From: Lamellibrachia columna
Lineage: Eukaryota > Annelida > Polychaeta > Sabellida > Siboglinidae
DNA length: 64,000 nucleotides
NCBI GenBank assembly: GCA_963662155.1
Contig: OY759263.1
Coordinates: 26,716,048 to 26,780,047, forward strand
Direction of reading: 5' to 3'
Of the stretch, positions 34,601 to 46,894 are shown in pieces (within the stretch, counting starts at the first letter, position 1; each line of letters begins with the position of its first letter). The position numbers and the translations under genes are program-made. Under the pieces are notes generated by a model that searched no databases, was not told the DNA's origin, and saw nothing but the letters and a program-made list of their open reading frames with translations.

Positions 34601-35158
34601 CTGGTACACAAAGCTGGGCGAATATTCTCCACGTTACCAGTTGGCGAAGATAAACATGTTTTTGGAGAAAAAAATTATAGTGAGATATATTTGAGCTGCG
34701 ACAACAACAATAAAACATAGCTTTCCATAGCGTCAATATATCTTCTGTTCATGTATTATTGTGGATGTGACTTGTGTTTCAGTACTGTTGCACACTAATG
34801 TTGCATTATAACGTTTCATTTGACAATGTCGTACGTACGTTTGTTGTGAGTGTTAGGTGGTATTGTATGATAGTTCTGAAACCACAAATCACGTCGCGAG
34901 ATCAGTAATTAGATGTGCAGACATGCCACTCCTTCACCAACTTTTCTGTGATTGATTTATATGATGTTATATTATTAGTTGATCACTTGATCAGACTCGT
35001 AATCATGGCTTTGACCAGCTTCTCTATCCCAGCAATTTGTAGCATGCCGCATTGTTAATATAGAAGGTATCGTAACGCACTCTGTCAACGTTGGTGTACG
35101 TAAGTGGACGTGCTACATTTGACACGCCCGACGAATCATCGATATGGATTATAATATG
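34601..35158 (+). promoter_or_regulatory. Receptor 5' module with vestigial start (twin)
   Basis: Counterpart of 4031-4588. The core reads 'ggtattgtatgatagttctg' and 'aaaccacaaatcacgtcgcg', closer to consensus than in copy 1. The vestigial ATGGAT is at 35144. Confidence 0.65.
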
Positions 35159-35356
35159 CAGTTTACAATAATATATTGGAAAAACAATTTCAATAGCGCG
35201 CGTCAAGTGCTATTGTATTATAGTTCTGAAACCACAAACCACGCCGGGTGGTCAGTAATTAGCTGTGCGGACATTCGCGACTCCTTCGCCAACTTTTCTA
35301 TGATTGATTTCTACGATGCTACATTATTAGTTGATCACTTGATCAGACTCGCAATC
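35159..35356 (+). promoter_or_regulatory. Second, truncated receptor 5' module (twin)
   Basis: Counterpart of 4589-4777, with the 8 bp that copy 1 has lost. As a result the vestigial ATG at 35144 is in frame with the receptor, giving an open frame to 36154. The added residues are translated promoter-like sequence and are not a real N-terminus. Confidence 0.65.
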
Positions 35357-36282
35357 ATGTCTTCAAGACCCAAGACAATCTGTGCAGTGATCGTCATGAA
35401 CATAACGTTGAACTCTCTCGTGATCGCTGTAATCGCGAGATATCGACAACTTCGCGAAGATCGCACGACGCTGTTCGTGTTCTCGCTCACGCTTTCTGAT
35501 ATCGCCACCGGATGTACGGCGATGCCAATCAGCGCTGCCCTGTGCTCCAGTGCGACACCGAATGTACGTGACACGATTAACCCCCTTCCCATGATTGATG
35601 CGGTTTTCTCGGTTTGGTTCGGCGTCAACTCAATGCACAGTCTCAGCTGGGTGACTGTGTGCAAGATGATCGCCATAACGAAACCGTTCCCCTATGAACA
35701 AGTCCTCACTCGAAACCGATGCTACTTCATAATATGTGGTGTATGTGTAACTGGAGCGTTGATGGCCGCGACAATAACACCTTTTGTTGCAACATGGAAC
35801 CTCGATTGCTGTATACATCAAACAACAATTTCTACAGACTCGGTTGGCCCATTAATATTCGTTGTTTTAATCGCGATCGTGTGTCCTGCTGTCGCCCTTG
35901 TTTACTCCACTACACGAATATTCTTCGCGATTCTTCGTGCGCACCGTGAAATCACAGCACAAGTGAGTTCGATCGGTGGACAGAGCGGCACACTCGCTAC
36001 CATCCCGTCTTCGACTTTCAAGTCGATTCGTTCCGGAAGAAACGTGCTGATCATGTGTTTGGCGTTTCTCATACTAACTTTTCCATTTGCTATATTTTGT
36101 TTGATGGTTGCATTTAACGTGGACAACTATTGCCGTCGTCGTATAAATTTGTAGCAACTTGGATTTTATTGCGCAATTCCTCCGTGAACAGTCTCATATA
36201 TGTCGGCCTTTTTCGATCTGTTCGAGAAAAACCGGTACAAATGTTGCGTGCTGGTGTTTACAAACTATGTGCGATTCGGTGA
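35357..36282 (+). pseudogene. Rhodopsin-like GPCR pseudogene (receptor 3)
   Basis: Twin of receptor 1. The sequence encodes TM1-TM6 and carries the same one-base deletion before TM7, with a stop at 36152-36154; the shifted C-terminus reaches 36282. It also shares the loss of W4.50 (GVCVTG) and PFPY. It differs from receptor 1 in FVFSLTLSD (F for L), IAIVCPAV (receptor 1 has IVIVCPVV) and a preserved NSLIY in the shifted tail. The start would be the ATG at 35357, only six residues before TM1. Shared lesions show that inactivation came before the duplication. Confidence 0.92.
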
Positions 36283-38515
36283 TTCAAACAGGAACATAGA
36301 GAAACGTATCCCAGTTGTTAGTTGCTACACTAGCACAGGTCGTTCAGTGGTACTTCAATAAAACCAAATTATGTGCCTTCAAAACATTTTGGTTTACTTA
36401 CAAACCAAATGTTGTAAATTACTTAATCAATACTTATGTTGTCATGACAAAATATGTTCTTTCATAATCAGCATTGATGAAACTTTTTGTGGGAATAATA
36501 GATTAGTATTATACGCCATTGGTGTTATGGTATTAACCATTTATATTATAATAACTATTTAGGGGTTAACAATAATAACATAATTATTCTATGATACTGT
36601 AATACTAGTTGATTAGTTACATGAATGGGCCGTTTTAGTTCAATTGCCTGCTTCGGTATGGAGCATTAATTTCCATTCGATGTGTCATTGGTTTTACCTG
36701 TCACAGGTGTTACCTGTCATTGGTGACAAAGGTTGTTCATTCCGCAGAGAGTGTTGCTTTTATTTCGCTTCACAATATGTTGTTCTTCTTACAAATAAAA
36801 TATTGAGTTGAAGATCACTTTGTCAATATACTTGTGCTGTCATGACAGAATATGTTCTTTAAAAATCAGCATTGATGTTTTCGTGGGAAGAATAGAATAT
36901 GTAATTGGTGCTAGCTGCCCCAAGCGAAATTAATATATTACACTTTCACAAGTAAAGATAAAAAAGTTATAACACAAATACATAAAAAAAAATAATCCCA
37001 GATCACAGTATTGTAAGTTGTGTTCTCATAATTTCCATGAATTTGTGACAAGAATAAAGAGTGGGTTTATTATGAGCCACTATTGTTATCATGGTGTTAT
37101 CACTGGTGTTATCATAGTGTTATGGTCTTAAATATTTAGGTATGTTTTTTTAAGCAAGGGGTAATGTATGTGAAATTGACGAATGTATATATAATGGTTG
37201 TATGCAGGTTGTGCAAGAAAATGCAGACATGAGAACTGTATCTAGAGAACAACAAAAAAGTAACTGCTATTGGCGTTACGGATCGTCGTTGCTGTTACGA
37301 AATATATTTTCATTGTCATTCGTTTAGAAACTGGCTTGTATAATTTGAAAATATTGCATATAGGAGAGCATGGATGCTGTCTTTCCATGTGTGAGGAATT
37401 TTATTTTTAAGGGCATGCATGGCAATTTAAAATATTCGGAATATCATACGTGCGCAGTGCAGGAAGCTGAAAGATTATATGTATGAAAATGCAAAATTGC
37501 ATTCCAGGATAGCTTTCAAATCTGAGATAATTCATGAAACAAACAACATTTACCTGCGATCTTTAGTACTATAGCACTATAGCTCTATGTTAGAGTTGTG
37601 TCACAACATATGTCGAATAACGCTAAAGACATCGGCCAGTTGTTCATTGGCGTAAGAGGCGCATGAAAATACAAATTGACTGTAGTCATGCATAATTCAG
37701 TGAATGTATGTGATTGACGGTTCAAATGTTCTTATAGTATCTAATAGTTAATGACAAAACATTATATATTTTAATACTATAGTGCTGAATGTTTCCTTTA
37801 AAAAATAGTGTTGAAGTTGTCCTTTAAAAATTGGCAGTTTCTGAACATTGACCCACGTAAAGAATCAACAGAGACAGAGAATGTATAGTTAAAACTGGAG
37901 TATCGAATAGAATAAGAATTACCATTGCATATATATTATACATAAACGTATTGTAGACGTATATTAGAAAACAGTTTTTGTTAATTATTAGTCAGAGGCA
38001 AGAGTCAGTGAGCGTTAATAGGGTTGTTTACCATCCGAAAATTGAGGTAGCATAGTGAATAGTCAGAAACAATGGAGTATTGGTTAGAATAAGTATTACT
38101 ATTACACATATACTATATATACAAACTTCTTATAGACATATATTAAAAAACTGTTTTTGTTAACAGATACAGTATTTTTCCCGGACTCAAATTCAACGAG
38201 CGATAAGGGGGAGTTTGTTTACAGGTCATGACTTTAACTGGTGTACCAAACTATCTACTATACATTGTTAAATATATATATATATATATTAGATAAAGTG
38301 ATACATTTACATAAAGTAAGTTGGTTTACACTGACTTCGTTGTTATGTTTACACAGTGTTCTCCGTATTCGCTAGGTGGCAGGCTTTTTCTTTGCTCGTG
38401 CGAGCTTAGTAGAAAAGACATAGTTAGCAAATATATTAGCCTAAAGTGTTCTTTTTGAGCACAAAAACAGCCTTATTCAAGGCTAACGTAGCAATCAGAT
38501 TATGTCTAAATGTTG
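36283..38515 (+). other. Receptor 3 3' flank, no gene
   Basis: Counterpart of 5704-7960 with the same internal duplication and AATAAA at 36794-36799. A short (TA) run near 38274-38289 is four bases longer than in copy 1. No gene is visible. Confidence 0.7.
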
Positions 38516-38517
38516 TG

Positions 38518-39721
38518 ATGGCGCCGTGCAAACGGCAGGTAAAGGCCACAAGGCATTTAATATGCAGAAGTTGTAGCAACTGGGTAGACGTCGTCAAGTC
38601 CGGGTGTGAGAAGTCCTGGACTGGGGTTCAGGCGGATAGTTTTAGTGTTGAGTGTAGGGGATGTACGAGGATGAAGGAACTTGAGGTGGAGTTAGAACAG
38701 CTGAGGCTGCTCGTTGTGGCAGTTGTGGGAAGGGAGCAGGTGGGTTGTGCCAGTAGTTCTGGTGGGGAGGGGGGAGACAATAGATGATAAAATGGGAGAA
38801 GACGACGAGAGAGATGCTAGAGAGAGTTCACCTCAGCCTGGGAAGAGGCTGAGTGGAGGTAAGGTGAAAGGTCGTAAGGAGAAAGGACGTAGGGAGACAG
38901 GACGAAAGGAGACGAGAAAGAAAGAAATGGGAGGGAAGACAAATGGATCGAAGGAAAGGGGATTGGGGGAGACGGTATCGAAGGAATCGGGGGGGGGGGA
39001 CGATAGTTAAGGCGATGAGAGAGATTGAGACGGGAGGAAATGTGTCAGGATAGAAGGCGACGGGAGGGCAAATTAGCCAGGAGACGGGAGGGAAAGGTGA
39101 CATGTTGATGAGTGAGAGAGAGAGCCTGATAACAGTCTGCCACCAAGTGACAAGGCAGGAGGACAGAATGTGATGGAGGGGATCCATCGGAAGAGCTATT
39201 CCGAGGCAGTGATAGAGGGGGTGAGAAAGAGAACGAGGGTGTTTGTGGGGGACTCAATAGTTAGGAACACCGACAGAATCTTAAACAAGGGAGATGACAT
39301 GGTAATTTGCTTGCTTGGGGCCAAAATAGAGGTGATAACTGAGAGGGTAGAAAACGTAGTGGGTTCGGGCAAGGGTGGATCTGTTTTAGCACACGTAGGG
39401 ACAAATAACGTAGAAGGGGAGGATACAACTGCCATAGTTCGGAAATACAGGAATTTGGTCAGAACACTAAAGCAGACGCGGGTTGAGCAGGTAATACTGT
39501 CAGGGATTTTACCAGTAATAGGAAGGAGGGGTCATATATATCGAAATTGCCGGGGGATGGCAATTAACATGCTAGTCGAGAAGCTATGTAGGGAAGAGGA
39601 AGTTGGTTTTGTGGACTTGTGGGGAAGTTTTGTTGGAAGGGCGGATATGTACATGAAAGACGGGCTTCATCTAAGTGGATGGGGGCAGCAGTATTTGCGG
39701 ATGGACTCACAGCAGGTGTAA
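38518..39721 (+). mobile_element. CR1-like LINE ORF1 (twin)
   Basis: Counterpart of 7970-9172. The N-terminal zinc-finger part starts at ATG 38518 and the SGNH-like domain ends at 39721. GDSIV, GTNN and DGLHLS are all kept. The esterase part differs from copy 1 at only a few residues (for example VVICLPG against MVICLLG, and ERR against GRR). The same linker frameshifts are present. Confidence 0.85.
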
Positions 39722-39803
39722 ACATAACTAATATTGGGTAGCATAACTAATATTTTTTACAGTAAACACTATTTAAACGAGAAGCGCAGGGGGTTAGTTA
39801 GAG

Positions 39804-40076
39804 ATGCATCAAGCAGGACAAGACACTACTATTACAGATAAACAAATAACAAAATGTCCGAAAAACATGTCTGAAGCAGGTTATAGATGCGTGTGTTTAA
39901 ATGCTAGGATTATAGTAAATAAGAAAAATGAATTAAACATTATGGTAGAAGATATTGACCCTCACATAATTGGTATTACCGAATCATGGGCCAACACAGG
40001 CATAACAGATGCTGAATTAGGAATGACAGGATACGTAATGTTTAGGAAAGATCGAATAGGAAGAAGGGGAGGGGGA
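39804..40076 (+). mobile_element. CR1-like LINE ORF2 endonuclease fragment (twin)
   Basis: Counterpart of 9255-9527, truncated at the same base after GRRGGG. The chance extension of the frame stops at 40379 here against 9902 in copy 1. Confidence 0.85.
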
Positions 40077-40160
40077 GATTTCTTTCTACTAAAATCCACG
40101 ATCATTTCTCTTGTTTTGCCTACGTTGAGCTCCAGATTGTTTTCGCTGCACCAATACAAA
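40077..40160 (-). mobile_element. Short inverted L2/Jockey-like RT fragment (twin)
   Basis: Counterpart of 9528-9610 with the same NNLELNVGKTREM reading on the minus strand. Confidence 0.7.
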
Positions 40161-40179
40161 CAAACAAACAAACACAAAT

Positions 40180-40653
40180 ACGGTAGCTCGATTATATATA
40201 AACTCCAACTGGAATACACAGTTGAGCGAATCTTCCCGTTGGCGATTATAAATATTTGTTTGGTAAAACCGGTTTATGATAGTGAGGTATATTTGTGCTA
40301 CGACAACAACAATACAACATGGTTTACAATGGCGTCAGCACATCTGCGTTCATGTATTATTGTGGTTGTGGGTATATAATTTTGTATTGAAACGTTTCAT
40401 TTGATAATTTCGTACGTACATTTGTTGTGTGCGTCAATTGGTATTGTGTGATTGTTCTGAAACCACAAACGACATCACGTGGTCAGTAATTATCTCTGCG
40501 GACATGGCAATCATTCACCAACTTTTCTATGATTGATTTATATGATGTTATATGATTAGTTGCTCACTTGATCAGACTCGTAATTATGGCTTTGCCCAGC
40601 TTCTCTATCCCAGCAATTTGTAGCACGCCGCATTGTTAATATCGAAGGTTGTA
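40180..40653 (+). promoter_or_regulatory. Receptor 5' module without a receptor (twin)
   Basis: Counterpart of 9630-10104. It keeps 'tctgaaaccacaaac', CAGTAATTA and 'gccgcattgttaatatcgaa'. Confidence 0.65.
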
Positions 40654-41180
40654 TCATAATTGAACCAATCACAGACCATTGTTATAAGATCATCCAGCCT
40701 CTGCTCTCCAATAACAATGACGCACATCGACATCTGCGGTCAGCTTGTGGCGGCGTCTGCCGTCGTCAGAGACCTTGGATTCGCCATTGACGCCGATCTC
40801 TCGACGGCGGCACAAGTAGCAAATGCATGCTGGAATGCATATTACCACCTATGCCGAAATGTCACGCATACGTGAAAATACAAACGAACGATCCCCTTGA
40901 ATTTGTCCAGCACTCGGCGGCCTGAGACGTCCTACTAATTAAGCGGGGTGATCGGCACAGCATGACGGCAGCACTGAAACAACTCTTCTGGTTGCCGGTG
41001 AAGTGGCGGTTTGCGAACAAGCTACTCGATCTTGTATTCCGCGCCCTTCCTAACCGGACGCCGTCGTACCTGGCCTCGCTGCTCACGCCATATGAGCCGC
41101 GCCGTGCCCTTCGATCCTCCGACCGCGTGCTACTAATTGTTCCCCGCCACAACCTTCTTTCTCGCGTGATGATCCGATTT
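40654..41180 (+). mobile_element. L2/Jockey-like LINE RT fragments (twin)
   Basis: Counterpart of 10105-10630, with the same internal deletion between AYYHL and MTAALKQLF. Differences are single bases. Confidence 0.8.
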
Positions 41181-41303
41181 CTTGGTTATTAATATTAAAT
41201 ATAATTACCTCTCAAGAAATATAGTGTTCGATCTGTATATTTCCACTGCATCCCGCAGTCTTCTTCAGCCGACTCAGAATCAAAAGTGTCGAGTGCTGGT
41301 AGA

Positions 41304-42065
41304 ATTGATTTTGAGAAACGGGCTGGCCGTGGCAGGAATATTCTTCAAAAAGCGGAAAGCCACAATATATCGTATAGAAATGCCTGGCATCAAACAGAAC
41401 TCGACATGCTGGTTGTGAGGAGACAGCAGGTATGCATGGACTGGAAGAGCATTGCCACACAGCACAAGCCCCTGTTTTCTATTGCGCGCATGCAGAAGAG
41501 GAGAGAACAGAGGGTAAAGTAGTAGTGAAAAACAGATATCGGAGATGATAGTGATCAAGGAGAACGGAGAACAACCGAATACAACATTACAACAACTGTA
41601 CGGGTAGAAGAAGGACGCTGCTAGGAGAGCCGTGGACAAAGCATAGAGGGAAATAGAGGAAGAACTATGCAGAAAGTTGGACGAGCATTGCGGAAAGAAG
41701 TTTATATAAAAAAATGCACGAAAGAAGAATGTGTAGAGCAAGGATGTAAAAACTGGATCAGTAATCAAAGACAAGAATGTGGAGCTAGTCAAGGACAAGA
41801 AAGATGCGTTACAAATTTGGGGAGACTATTTCAAGGAAACGCTAAGCCAAAGGGAAAATAGCGAACTAGAACTATCGAGTTCAGTAGAGGGAGAAGTGAA
41901 CTTGGAGGAGATCGGGGATGCATAAGTAGAGAGACAAGAAGAAGATCCAGAGAGGCAGAGTGACAGGTATTGATGAAATGCGAATGGAGAGGCTGGTGAT
42001 GGCTGAACGTGTTGGGTTTAGGTGGACAAGACGATACCTATCTGAGAGACGGAAATGAAATAATC
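41304..42065 (+). mobile_element. RTE-like LINE endonuclease end and linker (twin)
   Basis: Counterpart of 10755-11520. One base fewer in the 'ataaaaaaatg' run near 41707 changes which frame is open (41667-41861), but the linker is broken in both copies. It ends at the GAT tract. Confidence 0.75.
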
Positions 42066-42590
42066 AACCGCTTATGTACTACCGGTAATGCTCATAGTCA
42101 ATCGTTTATGTAAAATTCAACAGTTTATGAAATAATTAACCGGCATTGTAATAATGATTAAGATGATCAAGATGATAAAGATGTTGAAAAGGAGGAAAAT
42201 TTGTGTGATTATAATGATGATGATAATGACAAGATGGTCAGAAATATGATGATGAGTAAGAGGAGGATAGTAGCTGTGATGAATAGATGAGAAAGATAGT
42301 GATGATGATGATTTATGATGATAACGAGGATGGGGATTATTATTATTATATATGATAATGATGAATATCACAATTATGAGCGTGATGAGGGTGATGCGGA
42401 CGATGAAAAGGTGGAAGTTGAGGAGCACGAGATGATGAGGCTGTCGTCATGATGAGGATTATGAGAAGATGATGAAGACGATGAATATGATGACGAATAT
42501 GAAGATGATGAGGATAGTATCTAAGAAGTTGATGCGGAGAATGAGGACGACGATGATTATTACAAGAAGAGTATGAGAGGGAGCAGGAAG
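42066..42590 (+). repeat. GAT-rich purine tract 4 (twin of tract 1)
   Basis: Counterpart of 11525-12040, differing by scattered substitutions such as 'gatgatgatgatttatgatg' near 42305. Confidence 0.8.
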
Positions 42591-42654
42591 AGGAGTATTT
42601 GAGAGCGTGCGTTCGAGCGTGCGTGTGTGACTAATTTGTTACTGGCGGAATCCT

Positions 42655-43090
42655 CTGTGTGAAGTTGCAATTCCACGATATTCTGAAATGGAAATCCCTT
42701 TTTCCTGTATACAGCAGTCAGACTAATTCATGTATTGCTGCACCGTCTCAGCTCTCCCATCCCAATTGTTAACCTTCTCCCTTCACTTGTTGTCCTCCTC
42801 TGCCTTTCGAACATCCCTCTTGAATCAGTCCTCCCATCTCAGTTGCGGTCTTCCCCTTTCCTACGGCCTGGCTGTTTAATCACCCTAGGCCGTACGTTCT
42901 TTAGTATTCGGCCCACATCCGTCACACCAGTAAACTGCGTACATCGTCAGGTTTGACACTATTGAAATGTATCCTAATATCTTCGCCAGGCTAGTTACTA
43001 TTCTTCCTTTATAGGCTGAACAGTATCCTAGTATATTCCCTGAGGTCAAACCTCCTCCTTATATTTGCCAATTTTGCTTGTGTGATTCTC
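42655..43090 (-). mobile_element. Antisense LINE C-terminal tail (twin)
   Basis: Counterpart of 12110-12540. The minus strand again reads RPQLRWEDxFKRDVRK and ends in TVQQYMN. Confidence 0.7.
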
Positions 43091-43139
43091 CTGGATATAT
43101 TCCCCAATAACTGTTATGCGTGCTTAGCTTTTAATAATA

Positions 43140-43371
43140 TAATGGAAAACAAGCTTCAATTGTGTGGTTAGGTGGTATTGTATGATAGTTCTGGAACCAC
43201 AAATCACGTCGTGTGGTCAGTAATTAGAGCCGACATGCAACTCCTTCATCAACTTTTCTGTGATTGATGTTTATGATGTTATATGATTAGTTGCTCATTT
43301 GAACAGCATCGTTAATCATAGCTTTGACAAGCTTCTCTATTTCAGCAACGTGTAGCATGCCGCAGGGTTAG
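43140..43371 (+). promoter_or_regulatory. Receptor 5' module truncated by (TA)n (twin)
   Basis: Counterpart of 12590-12822, cut at the same place by a TA tract. Confidence 0.65.
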
Positions 43372-43581
<210 letters not shown>

Positions 43582-43589
43582 CGAAAAAT

Positions 43590-44105
43590 TGATTAAGTGA
43601 GAGTTGAGATGCTGGTGATGGCTGGTCATGTTGGGGTTAGGAGGACAAGGCGATTGTTCAATATCTGCATGAGAGAGGGGTTGATAGTCCCTGTGTGGAA
43701 ACGAAAGGGAGATGTTCACGACCTTTGAAAATACCGAGGTACCACGATGCTGTTTCATGTTCTGAAAATTTTAGAGACGATTCTGAGTGGAAGGATAGTG
43801 GATTGTGAAATGGGGGAAGAGCAGCAAGGTTTCAGAAGAGGAAGAGGCATGGCAGACAGGATGTTCACTCTGAGACAACTGAGGAAAAAGAGATTGATTG
43901 CAGGGACCGGAGGATATGGCTCTGGGATTCATAGATCTTGAAGATGCATACGACGCTGTTCCGAGAGAGACCGTGGCTAAATTGAGGTGGATGGGTATCC
44001 AAGATGAGGAGGTGAAAATGGCCGAAGGCACAGATGAAGAGATAAAAGTGTTCTGAACAGAAATATCGGGGAATTTCAGTGTGGACATCGGCCTGCAACA
44101 ATCAA
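43590..44105 (+). mobile_element. RTE-like LINE RT fragment (twin)
   Basis: Counterpart of 12985-13495 with the same frameshift and stop. 'attgcagggaccggagg' near 43899 is closer to the inverted piece at 57397 than the copy-1 sequence is. Confidence 0.8.
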
Positions 44106-44680
44106 ACCTACTTGTGATCCCTCGCCTATCCACTTAGCGATTCCTTCCAAAAAACATAACATATTTGTTAAACATTACCTCGTTTTTAGGGATTCATGTT
44201 GAGATTCTGTATGTAACCCGCCCTAATGAGCTATGTGTTAACCTAGTTTTTAAACAATATCCTTCTTACGATATGGTTTTCACGCTTGTATCCAGTGTTC
44301 TAATTGGGGCCTAATTGTTGCGTTATATAGAGGTATAATTAGCTGTTTTTCCTTGTATGTTATATTTCTCCTAATCAACCAAATAATTAGAATACCCTTT
44401 CAAACTGCAGTACCACACTGGTTAGAAACGTTCACATCAGCACTTATTGTTACTCTAAGGTCCTAATACAGATCGTTTTGGTACCCCACTCAGATATGAT
44501 TCCCACTTTGAAACCAGTCAGCCATTGCTTTATATACGTCGATTATGCCATCCCTGATACCATGTGCTTTTAATGGAAGTCGTAATCTTTGATGTGGCAA
44601 TTTGTCAAAAGCTTTCTAAAAATCTAAGTAGATCATATCTACTTGTAATCCCTCGTCTATCCCAATGTTAGTATCACTGG
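44105..44680 (-). mobile_element. Rearranged CR1-like LINE fragments (twin)
   Basis: Counterpart of 13500-14055. It retains an extra 'catccctgataccatg' at about 44548 that copy 1 has lost. Confidence 0.65.
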
Positions 44681-44681
44681 T

Positions 44682-44802
<121 letters not shown>

Positions 44803-44804
44803 TT

Positions 44805-46185
44805 ATTTTTTTGAAGCAGGAATATTTCATGACCTGATCAATGGCGATACTCGATCTGAATCGAAATTAAGAGGCTGATAAACCTTCGGATTTATTCAAA
44901 ATGTCAAGCTATTGATATGGTTGAATGGGATCGGAGGTGCACGGATACTGCATAATGGCTTCTTGAAAATATTTCTGCTTTTATATCAATGATTTTTAGG
45001 AGGGGGGGCGGTCGTGTTCCAAATGCGAATAGCTCGGGATGAAATTAATAGACACCTACACTTATGCTACACCTAGGGTTTAAACAGGAGTACAGGTAAT
45101 TTTGTAAATTCTGGGGCCTGAATGACTTCTTAGGCCCCTACACAGATCACAATGACCATCATTACGACACGGCTAATTTCAATAGTTGAAGCAATGGAAT
45201 GCTATATATTGAGTCAAAGTGTATTCTTTAATATGTTTTGCCTTATGCTATTATGTACACATTAACTACTTTTCTGGCCGCAGAAGTGTTCACTATGTTT
45301 GAATAATAATACATTAAAACACAGATATTCACTTAAGCAAAACTACAACGGTTAATCACTACTGCGACATTTCGGAAATCGCTGACTGAATTCTTCAATA
45401 ACTTAATTCAGAGACGATTTAGTCAGATGGTATGGCGGCAGTCTCTGTCTTTACTGGATACTATAATGGTTTGACAGGATATGCCTCATCATGCGGTATG
45501 ACATTTATTTCCCTTTAAATTAGTTGTCTGCTGACTAGGGCATTTGCCACATTTTTATTTTGCTAATTCAAATAAATGGCGATTTTCTACTTTCCATTTT
45601 CCCTGTTGAGAAACTAGTTTTTCAGGGACCAAACATTCCTCGAAAGGGGTACCGTCTCAAAATCACTAGCATTGTATTCGTATAACATGAACACGGTAGT
45701 AAAATACTGATCTCTCCCCACATAAGAAAATGCCCCTGGATAGCAGATCGCTTCTAAACAGTGGCTGCGCTTTGTGGTAACTCCGATATCGCAGTTGAAT
45801 GCCAGAGCCACTAATATGTTTGAAAATACTATATATATGGCGGTGCAGGTGATGGTTCTTGTATGTAATACAGTATACCAGGTGATACTGATAGCAGACA
45901 ACTACTGTCATGCAATTTATTGATGTAGGAGATTTAGAGGATCGCGATGAGTTAACGAGGTATCGATTATGCAGTAGAGAAACCTACAGCATTTATCAAC
46001 AGTGTTTATGTGACGAATGTAAATATTTTAGAATGACTGGCAAGCAATTCACCAATTTCCCGTTATATCAGAGAATATGTGCAATGGTTCAGAAATTAGG
46101 TATTTCGACAGAAGTAGTCAAGTACCTAGGCTAGTTGTACAAAACATGATTCCACGTAGTAGGAATTAATAGGGTCTACTCTAGT
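44805..46185. repeat. Dispersed repeat block R, copy e
   Basis: Counterpart of 14180-15560, including the intact 74-codon frame. Confidence 0.6.
45910..46134 (+). CDS. Unrecognised 74-codon ORF in block R (twin)
   Basis: The encoded protein is identical to that of 15286-15510, and the 225 bases appear unchanged although the surrounding duplication has drifted. With so short a stretch this may be chance. Function and family are unknown. Confidence 0.3.
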   Translation: MQFIDVGDLEDRDELTRYRLCSRETYSIYQQCLCDECKYFRMTGKQFTNFPLYQRICAMVQKLGISTEVVKYLG

Positions 46186-46894
46186 ATTGTGACGTCTACA
46201 TCATAACAATATATAAAATTAAACGCAATTATAATAACTAGTAAAATTTACCGTCCCCAGAACGGGATAATTTCATCTTGCTAACTTGTGTCAGTATCTT
46301 ATTCATGTTGTCGTTGCCAAGCACAACTGTTATAATTACTATAATTAATATAAACCGCCCAGATGGCGCTATGTACTCTAAAAACAGCTTACGTTCCGAA
46401 GTTTTGGTGGTTTCTGCGATTGTTGGATGTTAACGCTTTACGTAGCGAACATTTGATATACCATAAAAAACATAAAGAACCATTGATTATACTGTGTATT
46501 TAAAAAAAATAAAGGCGTCACTTTTCAATCATGGAGTTGTAGATTACTCCCTGAAAGTTTTGCGTCCGAGGTCAAGCCGTCTATAAGGAACACATTAACA
46601 TAACCGCATAAAAACTTACATACAAACATACATATGTGATAGCTCGATTATAGTTAGACTAACAAAAATGCCCGTCCCCAATACGGCATAACTTGGTAGT
46701 TCATGCGTGATAGTCATGACAGCAATGTTTACCAAAGGCCTCGGGCCAATATGCCACCAATACGCTCGAGATGGTTTAAGGGAACGTCAAACATATTATG
46801 AGAAACAAAGGCGTCACGCACGTGATGTAATACTCGTTGCATGTTCAAAATGTTGAAGGTCGCATGAATTTAAACCCATGAAAAAGTTAGCATT
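46186..46894. other. Unassigned interval (twin)
   Basis: Counterpart of 15561-16260. No gene is visible, and the two 'ccgtcccca' strings are kept. Confidence 0.5.

Noticed and set aside
35144..36154. A 336-codon receptor with a long N-terminus
   Set aside because: The first ~71 residues are translated 5'-module sequence joined by chance to a receptor pseudogene, and the frame also ends early because of the TM7 frameshift.
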